Below, piece after piece: positions 17,092 to 26,367 of a DNA stretch of 49,398 nt. The position numbers were made by a program, and so were the translations under genes. Origin of the DNA: Chitinophagaceae bacterium. Its GTDB lineage: Bacteria > Bacteroidota > Bacteroidia > Chitinophagales > Chitinophagaceae. The notes beneath the pieces were generated by a model. The model searched no databases. It saw nothing but the letters and a program-made list of their open reading frames with translations, and was not told the DNA's origin. The stretch covers positions 1-49,398 of the forward strand of contig CANCRO010000009.1 of NCBI GenBank assembly GCA_947380605.1. The letters are read 5' to 3'. The stretch's first letter is position 1, and every line of letters begins with the position of its first letter.

Positions 17092-19938
17092 ATGGTAGTG
17101 CCCGATATATCTAATATTGTAGAGAAGAATGTCTCGGATGTGTCGATGAACTTTGAAAAATTAAGAGACGAAGCTTTAGCATATGTTCAAAAATATTCTG
17201 GTGCTGAATGGACAGATTTCAACTTGCACGATCCTGGAATTACAATTTTAGAAGCACTCTGCTTTGCATTAACCGATCTTTCCTTTCGAACTGGATTTTC
17301 AATAACAGATATCCTATCTGATGCTAAAGGAAATGTTGATTATGAAGATCAATCATTTCACTTACCTCCAAAAATTTTAAATACCCATCCTGTTTCTATC
17401 AATGATTATAGAAAAATTGTAATTGATCAAGTTACAGAGGTTCAAAATATATGGATAAGCTCTCCTAAAGATTTATTTGGATCAAGATCTGTACGTGGTT
17501 TTTATAAGGTGAGCTTGCAATTAACTGTAAGTGCTTGGCAAACTTTGTTAGATATAGAAAATGAGCAGGAGAATAAAATAAAAAAAGAAGCAATTATTCA
17601 AAAAGTAAAAAATGTACTTTTTAAAAACAGAATGATTGGAAATGATTTCTTTAATTTTAAGATTGTTGAGCCTAAAAATATTAAAATTAATGCCAAAATT
17701 TCTGTTGATAACACGGAGTCATCAGAGGAGGTTTTGGCTCAGATTTTCTGGACTATAAATAATTTCCTTAACCCTTCAGTTGACTATTTTTCACCAAATG
17801 AATTGCTTGATAAAAACATTAAAGTAGAGGATATATTTAATGGACCTACTTTAGTGAAGGGCGTAATTAATGATGAAACGCTACGTGAACTTCCTAAACA
17901 AATTGACCCAGCTGATTTAGTTAGATTAGCTGGTAAAGTAAAGGGGGTAGTGAATGTTATTAGCCTATCCATTAGCGATGGAAACAAAACAACTTCAGAA
18001 GAGCCTATATTTTTAAAAGAGGGTGAATTTGGCTCTATAAAACCTTTACTTGATTTTACTACTATTGAACTTTATAAAGAAGGAGTCGATGTAATAGTTC
18101 GTAAACAAACTTTTGCTTCTATTTACAAGAAGTTTGTTAATGAAAGTGAAAATAAGTTTTTAGGATATTCTTCAGTCTTTTCGGATAAGTTTACCGGCCA
18201 ATTTAGGAATATATCAAATTACCATTCTATCCAACATCATTTTCCTATTATTTATGGTATTGGAAATGAGGGAATTAGTAGAAATGAGTCGAATGATAGA
18301 AAAGCTGCTGTAAAACAATTAAAGGCCTATCTACTTGTATTTGAGCAAATAATGGGAAATTATTTGAGTCAATTATCATCAGTGAATAAATTATTTTCTC
18401 ACAAAATAGATGCAAAGCATAGTCATACCTATTTCTCTCAGCCTATTTTGGATGTGCCTGGTATTAATGATTTAATAAGTTTTATCAGTTTGTTGCCTGT
18501 TGATAAAAATGGCTTGTTTAAGAAAAAGCAATATGAAACAGCTATTGTTCAATATCAGCAAACTTTAACCAGACTGGTCGAGGCTGATATTGATTATGTA
18601 GATAGAAAAAATGCATTTCTAGATCATATGTTATCTAGATTTAATTATTCCTTGAATAGTTATCCTGTAGAATTAGCTGAGCATTACTATCAATTAAAAA
18701 ATCTTCAAAAAAATGACGATGTACTTTTATGGAAATCTGAATTTTTAAAAAATATAGTATCGTATAGTGCTAACAGAGCAAGAGGAACTTATTATCAAAG
18801 TAATGATAATAATACATTTGATTTCATGCATTTGTTATATAAAATTCTTTTTATTAATAATGCACCTTATCAATCAACGCTTAAGTTTCTTTCTAATTCA
18901 GAAACTGCTAAAATTTCAATAGATCATACGTTGCCTTCAGATGAAAATGATATTGAAGTAGAAAAAAAATTAGTACTCTTAGACGAAGTAATCACTATTA
19001 GGAATCAATCCCATAAAAGAAATACTCCTACTCATTTAGATTTCGAAGATGAATTATTAATATTTGAACAACAAAATGAATTAATTTTTAGAGATGCTTG
19101 TAATCACGATAATTTTAAAATAACGCCGAATGTTTTTACTAATGAGGGGTATCTCATTTTATATAATCAAATTGTAGAAAAAGAATGGATTGTTGTTGGT
19201 AAATCAAAGAGTCTGTCAGAAGCTAAAATTAAAATTCAAAAAACCGTTCAATATTTTATAAATATTAGTTTGCAGTCTGAAGGGATTCATATTGTAGAAA
19301 ATATTTTGTTACTACCTAATGTATTAAGTAACTCTTTTGGATTTCAGTTTTTATTAAAAAATGACTCTACAGTCATATTAAAGAATAATAACTGGCTTTC
19401 TTTTGCTGACAGAAATAATTTATTAAGTTATGTTCATGAATTAATTCAGATTAATGATCTTTCTGTTAAAGAAAAATTAGTCATCTTAAATAAGTATTTT
19501 GATATTACTGATTTAAGAGGCCTTAGTTTAGAGGAAGCTTCACCAGAAATAATTACTACAATTTATGCTCAAATTGAATCTGTTTTTAAGGATTTTTCAA
19601 AAAATGATTATAAACTTATTAATGAACAAATTGTTTTATTAGTTCGTCTTTCAAACGGATATGAAATTGAAGAAGCCTTTTTTGATAGTCAACTCAGCTT
19701 TTTTATACCCCAATGGCCAGCTCGTTTCCAAGATGAAAATTTCAAGAAATTTATTAATAAAATTATTTCTGAGTTTACTCCAATTCATTTGAAGTTAAAT
19801 ATTAAGTATTTATCTATAGAAGAAATGAAAAATTTTGAAAGTATATATTTTTATTGGCTTTCTATGCTTCAGGTTAGCAATGGAAAAGATTTTCAAAAAA
19901 TAAGTTTTGATTTAATCTCCTTAATGAACAAATCATAA
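17092..19938 (+). CDS. second baseplate wedge protein (Pvc12-like)
   Basis: The ATG at 17092 gives 948 residues; a TTG two codons upstream is less likely to be the start. The diagnostic part is near the N-terminus: SGAEWTDFNLHDPGITILEA with DPGIT at about 48-52, followed by LCFALTDLSFRTGF. This motif is common to baseplate J/Pvc12 proteins. A second conserved stretch, FPIIYGIGNEGIS near 385-400, and a C-terminal block (QWPARFQDENFKKFINKIIS, then TPIHLKLNIKYLS) also match what I know of Bacteroidota eCIS wedge proteins. With the Pvc11-like and gp25-like proteins it would form the wedge. The tape-measure gene starts one base after its stop. Confidence 0.82.
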   Translation: MVVPDISNIVEKNVSDVSMNFEKLRDEALAYVQKYSGAEWTDFNLHDPGITILEALCFALTDLSFRTGFSITDILSDAKGNVDYEDQSFHLPPKILNTHPVSINDYRKIVIDQVTEVQNIWISSPKDLFGSRSVRGFYKVSLQLTVSAWQTLLDIENEQENKIKKEAIIQKVKNVLFKNRMIGNDFFNFKIVEPKNIKINAKISVDNTESSEEVLAQIFWTINNFLNPSVDYFSPNELLDKNIKVEDIFNGPTLVKGVINDETLRELPKQIDPADLVRLAGKVKGVVNVISLSISDGNKTTSEEPIFLKEGEFGSIKPLLDFTTIELYKEGVDVIVRKQTFASIYKKFVNESENKFLGYSSVFSDKFTGQFRNISNYHSIQHHFPIIYGIGNEGISRNESNDRKAAVKQLKAYLLVFEQIMGNYLSQLSSVNKLFSHKIDAKHSHTYFSQPILDVPGINDLISFISLLPVDKNGLFKKKQYETAIVQYQQTLTRLVEADIDYVDRKNAFLDHMLSRFNYSLNSYPVELAEHYYQLKNLQKNDDVLLWKSEFLKNIVSYSANRARGTYYQSNDNNTFDFMHLLYKILFINNAPYQSTLKFLSNSETAKISIDHTLPSDENDIEVEKKLVLLDEVITIRNQSHKRNTPTHLDFEDELLIFEQQNELIFRDACNHDNFKITPNVFTNEGYLILYNQIVEKEWIVVGKSKSLSEAKIKIQKTVQYFINISLQSEGIHIVENILLLPNVLSNSFGFQFLLKNDSTVILKNNNWLSFADRNNLLSYVHELIQINDLSVKEKLVILNKYFDITDLRGLSLEEASPEIITTIYAQIESVFKDFSKNDYKLINEQIVLLVRLSNGYEIEEAFFDSQLSFFIPQWPARFQDENFKKFINKIISEFTPIHLKLNIKYLSIEEMKNFESIYFYWLSMLQVSNGKDFQKISFDLISLMNKS

Positions 19939-19939
19939 T

Positions 19940-22900
19940 GTGATTACCGCTTCAAATTCTATACAAAAATTGGTCCTAGATGTTAGGGTCAATGTGGATA
20001 AATCTAATGATGATGTTTTTAATAAATTTAGCTCAATAGCTAATTTAAAAGCGATTCCTACCATTAGTAATTATTTCGATGCGATTATTCCAAAAGATGT
20101 TGTTATTGTGATTGATCATTTGGATTTAAACTTAGGATTAATAAAATACGAAGACCTAGAGTCTGTTTTTAAGGATAAATTGCTTGCTGCTTTAAAAGAT
20201 ACTTTTAGTAAATATTTTAATGAAAGTGGTAACTATCTGCCTCAGTCCAATAATTTATTTACAGTCAAAAATTTGCCAGATAATCAATTGGCATTTGTAA
20301 AGTATTATTTATTATTTGGTCGTGCTCCTTGGTGGGCTGAGACTTCTTCGATTAACTTTTCTGATTCTATCTTACAAGTTATTAATCAATCACCTGCAGA
20401 ATTTAGGAAATTGCTATATGAAATTGGGAGAAGTGAATTGGTTAGAAAAAGACTTGCCTTCTCTTTTGATGAGGGAGTTATTAAGAAAATTATTCATATT
20501 TTAGAACCTTCCCAGTCTGAATATATTTTTCAATATCATACTACTGTTACTAAATTAAATCATGTAAAACAAACTGTAAAAGGAGAAGAAAAGGAATTTA
20601 AACGTTCTTTATGGTACGTCATTTTAACGTATATTATTTATAATAGAGGAGGAGTTTTTAATAGACGTGAGTTTTTAAAGCAAAACTTATATAATGTTTC
20701 TACGTTGTATAATTTAAAATATAGTGATTTCATTTCTTTATTATATAAAGGATTGAAGGATAATAAATTGATAAAGGAAACTCCTATTTTATCTGATTTG
20801 TACGATGATGTATTTTACTTAGCTCAAGAATCGAATGTTTTAGAAATCAATAAAAAACCATCTGCTAATAAAAAAGAGAAAAAAATACTGAACAATGAGG
20901 ATTCTATAAAAGAGCAATTAGCAGTATTGCATTATTATCTTGAAAGGGGGTCATTTTCTATTTCTTTATTTAATTATTCTCAAAATGATTTACTATCAAT
21001 TCTAGACTCTTTATTAAATTATTATACCGATTTATTTATTCGATATCTAAAATCGATCGAATTAAATGCTTATATGATTAATAGGTTATATAATCTATTA
21101 CCAGCTTCACATTTTAATCAATTAATAGTTTTAATAACTCCTGCTAGTCTAGGTGTCAAAATTAGTGAAGTACAAAAATCATTTATTTTGTTTTTGATAA
21201 ATAGTAAATTAAGTACTCAAATTTTAAATAGTAATGATTTCAAAAAATCAATTCTATCTCTCATAGTTTCGAATAACTATTCAATCTCTTTTTCTGAATT
21301 GTTAAAACACTTTATAAAAAGGATATCTACTCAATTACATATATCTTATTCTAAAGCCTATTTATTATATGAACAGGACTTAAAACGTCAAATTCAGGTT
21401 AAAGAGTATAATTTGAATGTATTGAAAAAAATAGCTGAACAAATAGATAATTTACGTTATCAAAATGACTTCACTGAATTAACGAATAAAAATCTAAAGA
21501 GTGAAGTTGAAACGAATGATTTTGGAATTGCTGATTTTTTAAAATTTCTAATTCAAAGAGGTTTTATTCCATGGTGGGGTAAAGGTTATGTATCAAAACC
21601 ATTAGATAAACTATTGATGGATTTATTTTATAAAAATCCAAAAGAAGCTAATGCCATTTTTTATTTTGCCTCCTCACAAATTTTATATAGAAATCGGTTT
21701 ATTCAATATTTTTCTATAAATGTCACTAAAACATTTTTAGAAAATTTATGGAAAAATGAAAACGATTGGAAAATTTATGATTTATTAGAAAAGTTATTAA
21801 AATCTTTGCCAGCCAATTTTAAGCAACCTCCTAACGAGGTAAAAAGTATTATTTTGCTTCATTCATTTTGGAAAATTCTTTTGGAGGGTAATTTTTCTGT
21901 ATTTAATAATGATAAGTTTATTCAACTCAATTTTTTATTGTTAAAAAAATATCATTTATTTGAGATAAAGGAGTTTTTATCTTATTTAGAAGATAACCAT
22001 TTACATCTTTTGGGTAATGATTCTTTATTATCCAATGATCATTTTATTGAAATTGTTAATTCATTAGAAACTTATTCACTTGTTAATGAATCCATGGAGG
22101 AGCTTTCTAATAGTAACATTATTACAATAGACAGCTGGTTTGAATTAATTGTTACTAATGTCATTTTTGGCAATAAAAAATTATCCAAAACAAGAAAAAT
22201 AAAAGAAATTTTGTCTGTATTAAATTATTTCTTTAAAAATTTACTACTTCCATCATATCTTTTATCCTATTTGAAAGATAAGCAATCAATTTTCATTTCT
22301 TATTTATTAAGATATTATCTTTCATTAGATAGAAATAAATTTATTCAATATATACATTTAACTATTGATACAATTGATACCCCTGATTGGCTAGAAGAAA
22401 TTTTATTCAATTATAAGAATCAATTTTCTTCAGATAAAGTTAATTTAATTTCTTCTACTAATTTTGAAGCGCTTAATTTGGATAATCAAACTTTGTTTGA
22501 AAATGATGATTTATTTATTGCTACATTACTTGGTTTTAAACCCTTTTCTACTGTAAATACTGAAATTGAAAAGATTTCTAATGAAAGCTTTTATCTTTTG
22601 ATTTTTATATTAAATAGTAACAAATTACCCAATAAGTATGAATCACTCAATCGATTTGATTATTCTTTTTTAGTTACTTTATTGTTGAGATATATTTATG
22701 CTCACAACAAGGAATTGTTTAATCAATTTTTACTTAAGTTTTCTTTTTTTTCAGATACTAGTAGATGGTTAGTATTTAAATCTTTTACTGGAATTTCATC
22801 TTATGCTAACGATTTGTTAATTGTCGAGGAATTAATACCATTAATGAATGATGAGATTAATTTTCAAAACAAGCGAAATGAAATGATGGTTAGTGATAAA

Positions 22901-24847
22901 AGTTCTTTTAACTTAAGTTTTAAATTAAATGAATGGGTTAATAATGAATCTCTACTAGCTGGATTAAGTAAAGAGGATAAGTTATTTCAATTGTTCTCTT
23001 ATTTTTTATTAAATGGTAAATTATTTGACTCATTCTCTTTTTTATCAAATACTTATTTGCATGAATTTTTAAGAATTTTAATTTTTGAACTTGAAAAAAT
23101 TGATTCAAAAAAAATATTGCTACTATTGTCTAGTGATAAAAATAATTCTTTAGCTACTGATTTGGTTTACAACCTTTTTTCTAAAGGAAATTCAATTGAT
23201 GAAAGAAGGATTCATTCTTTGTTTCTATCTGCCATTCCCAAAAATTCATCTTTTGATATATTGAAAGATGATTTACTTGAATTTGACTTGCAATTTATTG
23301 ACCCTTCCTTTAATAATCGACCTTTAGTTGATTTGGATTTTAAAGAATTATTTTATCGAACTAAAGGTGTAGATAATATTAGTGATGAATTGATTGTAAA
23401 CAATTCGATTGAAATTTTTATATATTTTTTAACTCATAAGAAAAGAGAACCTCAATTTAAAAGAATTTCGGATAATCAATTTCTCATTTATTTAAAAGAA
23501 ATAATAGGGTTTATTTTCTTAAAACAATCAACTACTATAAGAGAAGCTATTGAAAATCCAATTTATCCTTTATCAAGTAAATTAGCAGTGTTTTCGCTTT
23601 TTTTCCAAACTTATGATAGTAAAGACAATGCTATAAAGACTTTTTTACAACCTTTGATTGAATTTCAAATTTTCAAATACATTGAATCTGTAGTTCAATA
23701 TCCAATTTCTACTATTAATTTCAAAGTTGCCATCAATACTATTTTAAAGTCTACTTACCCAATTGAAAATGTTAAAGTATTAAAACTTTTACAATTTGTT
23801 CAATCTGATGATTTGTTAGATGAATTGCCTCAATTATATTTATCCGATTTAGTGACTAAAAATATGGATAATTTACAAGCTGCTTATGTAAAACAAATTT
23901 TATTATTATTTCATTCTTCTCTATCTAATCATAAGGATAAAAATGAGTTGTCTAATTCTTTTATACGTTTTAATTCTTATTCACTTTCTGAGTTGAAATC
24001 ATTGGTTAGTTTAGAAATTTACCTTCGTAGATTGATTCAATTTTTATTGTATCAAAATAGATCTAGAGCCATTTATTTTTTCGAAAAGTTTTTATATTAT
24101 ACTAAAGATATTAATTTGAATTTTTCGTCTGAATATTTTTTAATTATTAATAAGTTAAGAAAGTTATTATTTGAATTAGTTAATGCATCAGACTATTCAA
24201 CTTTATCTGCTAATCACATTATTAATCGAGATAAGCCTGTTTTAGATAAAATTAATCAAGTAGTTTCAGATTTTACAGATGCTGAAAATGCCAAATTTTT
24301 AGAAGAGGTAGATTTACCTACTCCAATTGAAAATTATAAAGAATCAGATGAATCTATATATATTAATAATGCTGGTTTAGTTCTCTTTAATCCTTATATC
24401 ACTACTTTTTTATCTCGATTGGGTATGACTGAAAAGGGTAAATTTAAGGATGAGGAGTCAGCTTTTCGCTCTGTCCATTTATTACAATTATTAGTTACTG
24501 AAGCTACCTATGGAGAACATGAACTTGTTCTAAATAAAATTTTATGTAATTTGCCTGTATCATCTCCTGTTCCAATGGATTTTGTTTTAAAACCAGCTGA
24601 GAAACAATTAGCTAAAGAGCTTATTGAAGTAACTATGCAGCGCTGGAAGAAAGGAAGTTCTGGTTCTAAAGAAAGTTTTAGAGCTTCTTTTCTTAATAGA
24701 GATGCTCGATTATCAATGATGAATGAAGAATGGCATTTGAAAGTTGATCAACGTGGTTATGATGTTATTTTACAAACTTTGCCTTGGTCTTACGGTATGA
24801 TTAAATTACCCTGGATGTCAAAACCTCTTATCGTAGAATGGATATAA
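19940..24847 (+). CDS. contractile injection system tape-measure protein (Pvc14-like)
   Basis: The start is GTG at 19940, one base after the preceding stop; the ATG at 19938 is followed at once by TGA. At 1635 residues it is mostly helical and very rich in Leu, Ile, Asn, Ser and Lys. The N-terminus (IQKLVLDVRVNV, then VIDHLDLNLGLI) and the C-terminal block (NNAGLVLFNPYITTFLSRLGM at about 1475-1495, then HLLQLLVT, EHELVLNKILCNLP, TMQRWKKGSSGSKESFRASF, PWSYGMIKLPWM) match eCIS tape-measure proteins. Two modules share a PWW motif: FGRAPWWAE (Trp131-132) and RGFIPWWGK (Trp545-546). It sets tube length during assembly. Its 3' end overlaps the ATPase gene by 10 bases, so translation is probably coupled. 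Confidence 0.88.
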   Translation: MITASNSIQKLVLDVRVNVDKSNDDVFNKFSSIANLKAIPTISNYFDAIIPKDVVIVIDHLDLNLGLIKYEDLESVFKDKLLAALKDTFSKYFNESGNYLPQSNNLFTVKNLPDNQLAFVKYYLLFGRAPWWAETSSINFSDSILQVINQSPAEFRKLLYEIGRSELVRKRLAFSFDEGVIKKIIHILEPSQSEYIFQYHTTVTKLNHVKQTVKGEEKEFKRSLWYVILTYIIYNRGGVFNRREFLKQNLYNVSTLYNLKYSDFISLLYKGLKDNKLIKETPILSDLYDDVFYLAQESNVLEINKKPSANKKEKKILNNEDSIKEQLAVLHYYLERGSFSISLFNYSQNDLLSILDSLLNYYTDLFIRYLKSIELNAYMINRLYNLLPASHFNQLIVLITPASLGVKISEVQKSFILFLINSKLSTQILNSNDFKKSILSLIVSNNYSISFSELLKHFIKRISTQLHISYSKAYLLYEQDLKRQIQVKEYNLNVLKKIAEQIDNLRYQNDFTELTNKNLKSEVETNDFGIADFLKFLIQRGFIPWWGKGYVSKPLDKLLMDLFYKNPKEANAIFYFASSQILYRNRFIQYFSINVTKTFLENLWKNENDWKIYDLLEKLLKSLPANFKQPPNEVKSIILLHSFWKILLEGNFSVFNNDKFIQLNFLLLKKYHLFEIKEFLSYLEDNHLHLLGNDSLLSNDHFIEIVNSLETYSLVNESMEELSNSNIITIDSWFELIVTNVIFGNKKLSKTRKIKEILSVLNYFFKNLLLPSYLLSYLKDKQSIFISYLLRYYLSLDRNKFIQYIHLTIDTIDTPDWLEEILFNYKNQFSSDKVNLISSTNFEALNLDNQTLFENDDLFIATLLGFKPFSTVNTEIEKISNESFYLLIFILNSNKLPNKYESLNRFDYSFLVTLLLRYIYAHNKELFNQFLLKFSFFSDTSRWLVFKSFTGISSYANDLLIVEELIPLMNDEINFQNKRNEMMVSDKSSFNLSFKLNEWVNNESLLAGLSKEDKLFQLFSYFLLNGKLFDSFSFLSNTYLHEFLRILIFELEKIDSKKILLLLSSDKNNSLATDLVYNLFSKGNSIDERRIHSLFLSAIPKNSSFDILKDDLLEFDLQFIDPSFNNRPLVDLDFKELFYRTKGVDNISDELIVNNSIEIFIYFLTHKKREPQFKRISDNQFLIYLKEIIGFIFLKQSTTIREAIENPIYPLSSKLAVFSLFFQTYDSKDNAIKTFLQPLIEFQIFKYIESVVQYPISTINFKVAINTILKSTYPIENVKVLKLLQFVQSDDLLDELPQLYLSDLVTKNMDNLQAAYVKQILLLFHSSLSNHKDKNELSNSFIRFNSYSLSELKSLVSLEIYLRRLIQFLLYQNRSRAIYFFEKFLYYTKDINLNFSSEYFLIINKLRKLLFELVNASDYSTLSANHIINRDKPVLDKINQVVSDFTDAENAKFLEEVDLPTPIENYKESDESIYINNAGLVLFNPYITTFLSRLGMTEKGKFKDEESAFRSVHLLQLLVTEATYGEHELVLNKILCNLPVSSPVPMDFVLKPAEKQLAKELIEVTMQRWKKGSSGSKESFRASFLNRDARLSMMNEEWHLKVDQRGYDVILQTLPWSYGMIKLPWMSKPLIVEWI

Positions 24848-26190
24848 AAAAATCACAATTAAACGCGAAAGCGATTTTAGCTGACCTGGAATGGCTCCAT
24901 AAAGTTATTCAATGTAGATTTCAATTGTATTGGAATCAAGCGTGTCCTTATCTATCTATTCATGAGATTCATCCTCCTGATATTTCTACTAATCAATCTC
25001 CTTATGCCTCAATTATTTTAAATAATTCTATGGATTTTGATGAACGACTTATTTTCATTTTATCCCTAGCTCAGCATGTACAGCCTCAACTATTGGATAT
25101 TTTCTTTACTAAAAATTCTGATTATAATAGAGAATTTACTGAGTTTGGAGGGGTGAAAGGAAAAATTCATAATGGCTTTATTCCTACTGGTGAAACGGCT
25201 GTTTTTATTTTGTCTGGAAATTCTTTAGAACATCGCTTTAGAGTTTTAGAAATTTTAGATTCAGATCATTTTTTCTTTAAAAAAGGGATGCTTACACTGG
25301 AACATACTGAACCAAATGAACCTTTTTTTACTGGCATTCTTAACCTGTCTATTGAGTATTTAAATATTTGCACTCATGGCAATAATCATAAGCCTGATTA
25401 TAATTCAAGTTTTCCTGCTAAATTAATTAATACCAACTTAGACTGGTCTGATTTAGTTGTTTCAGATGAAGTACTGGATGAATTAGAAGAAATTAAAGAT
25501 TGGATGGCTCATGGAAATATTTTATTGAATGATTGGGGATTGGATAAAAAAATAAAACCTGGTTATCGTGCATTGTTTTTTGGTCCCCCAGGAACCGGTA
25601 AAACTTTAACTGCTTGTTTACTTGGAAAGTATGCCAATATGGATGTGTATCGAATTGATTTATCAATGATTGTTTCTAAATATATAGGTGAGACTGAAAA
25701 GAATTTGGGAAAAGTTTTCGATCAAGCAATGAATAAAAATTGGATTTTATTTTTCGATGAGGCGGATTCACTTTTTGGAAAAAGAACTCAGACTTCTAGT
25801 TCTAATGATCGCTTTGCTAATCAGGAAGTCTCTTATTTATTACAGAAAATTGAAGATTTTCCCGGTATTATAGTTTTAGCAACCAATCTAAAAGCCAATA
25901 TGGACGATGCTTTTTCAAGACGTTTTCAAAATATGGTTTATTTTACTATTCCGGATGCTAAACAAAGAGAAATTATATGGAAAAATGCTTTTTCTGATAA
26001 GTCAATTTTGGATAAAAATGTTCATTTAGAAGAAATTGCAGATAAATATGAAATTGCTGGAGGGTCCATCATTAATGTTATTCGTTACTGTTCTCTAAAA
26101 GCATTGAAGCGTAATGATAACATCATTAAAAAAAATGATATCATCACGGGTATAAAAAAGGAACTTTTGAAAGAAGGAAAGACTATTTAA
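24838..26190 (+). CDS. AAA+ ATPase of the eCIS (Pvc15-like)
   Basis: This 450-residue protein has an N-terminal domain of about 200 residues without known motifs, then an AAA+ module with Walker A GPPGTGKT (249-256), Walker B ILFFDEAD (303-310), a sensor-1 segment VLATNLKAN (347-354) and paired arginines FSRRFQN (361-362). It belongs to the ATPase type encoded at the end of nearly all eCIS loci, thought to help particle assembly or cargo loading; it is not a ClpV-type recycling ATPase. The ATG overlaps the tape-measure gene by 10 bases. It is the last gene of the eCIS operon. No clear terminator follows in the 177 bases before the next gene. Confidence 0.92.
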   Translation: MDIKKSQLNAKAILADLEWLHKVIQCRFQLYWNQACPYLSIHEIHPPDISTNQSPYASIILNNSMDFDERLIFILSLAQHVQPQLLDIFFTKNSDYNREFTEFGGVKGKIHNGFIPTGETAVFILSGNSLEHRFRVLEILDSDHFFFKKGMLTLEHTEPNEPFFTGILNLSIEYLNICTHGNNHKPDYNSSFPAKLINTNLDWSDLVVSDEVLDELEEIKDWMAHGNILLNDWGLDKKIKPGYRALFFGPPGTGKTLTACLLGKYANMDVYRIDLSMIVSKYIGETEKNLGKVFDQAMNKNWILFFDEADSLFGKRTQTSSSNDRFANQEVSYLLQKIEDFPGIIVLATNLKANMDDAFSRRFQNMVYFTIPDAKQREIIWKNAFSDKSILDKNVHLEEIADKYEIAGGSIINVIRYCSLKALKRNDNIIKKNDIITGIKKELLKEGKTI

Positions 26191-26345
26191 TTATATGTTT
26201 AATAAGCTTTCCTATTTTAATAAATAAGCATATTCAATCCATTCTATATTTTTTACTCCAGTTTACCTTTAATTCGGTCGAATTCTTCAAAAATTCAAGA
26301 GCTATATTCTAAATTTCTAATTTCTTAACTATCTTAAAAATGATT

Positions 26346-26353
26346 TAAATTTG
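26346..26353 (+). promoter_or_regulatory. possible -7 promoter element (TAAATTTG)
   Basis: This matches the Bacteroidetes TAnnTTTG consensus, 14 bases before the ATG of the FAD/Fe-S oxidoreductase. It would mark the point where housekeeping transcription starts after the eCIS operon. No good -33 TTG is seen, so confidence is low. Confidence 0.3.
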
Positions 26354-26367
26354 TTCTTTATTACAAT

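Noticed and set aside
1-26190. Prophage or T6SS explanation for the tail-like genes
   Set aside because: No capsid, portal, terminase or integrase gene and no TssJLM or ClpV are visible; the Pvc15-type ATPase, Pvc14-type tape measure and DUF4157 point to an eCIS.
26195-26235. Imperfect ATATGTTT/AAGCATAT hairpin after the ATPase gene as a terminator of the eCIS operon
   Set aside because: The stem is short and AT-rich with a G:U pair and a long loop, and no T-tract follows.
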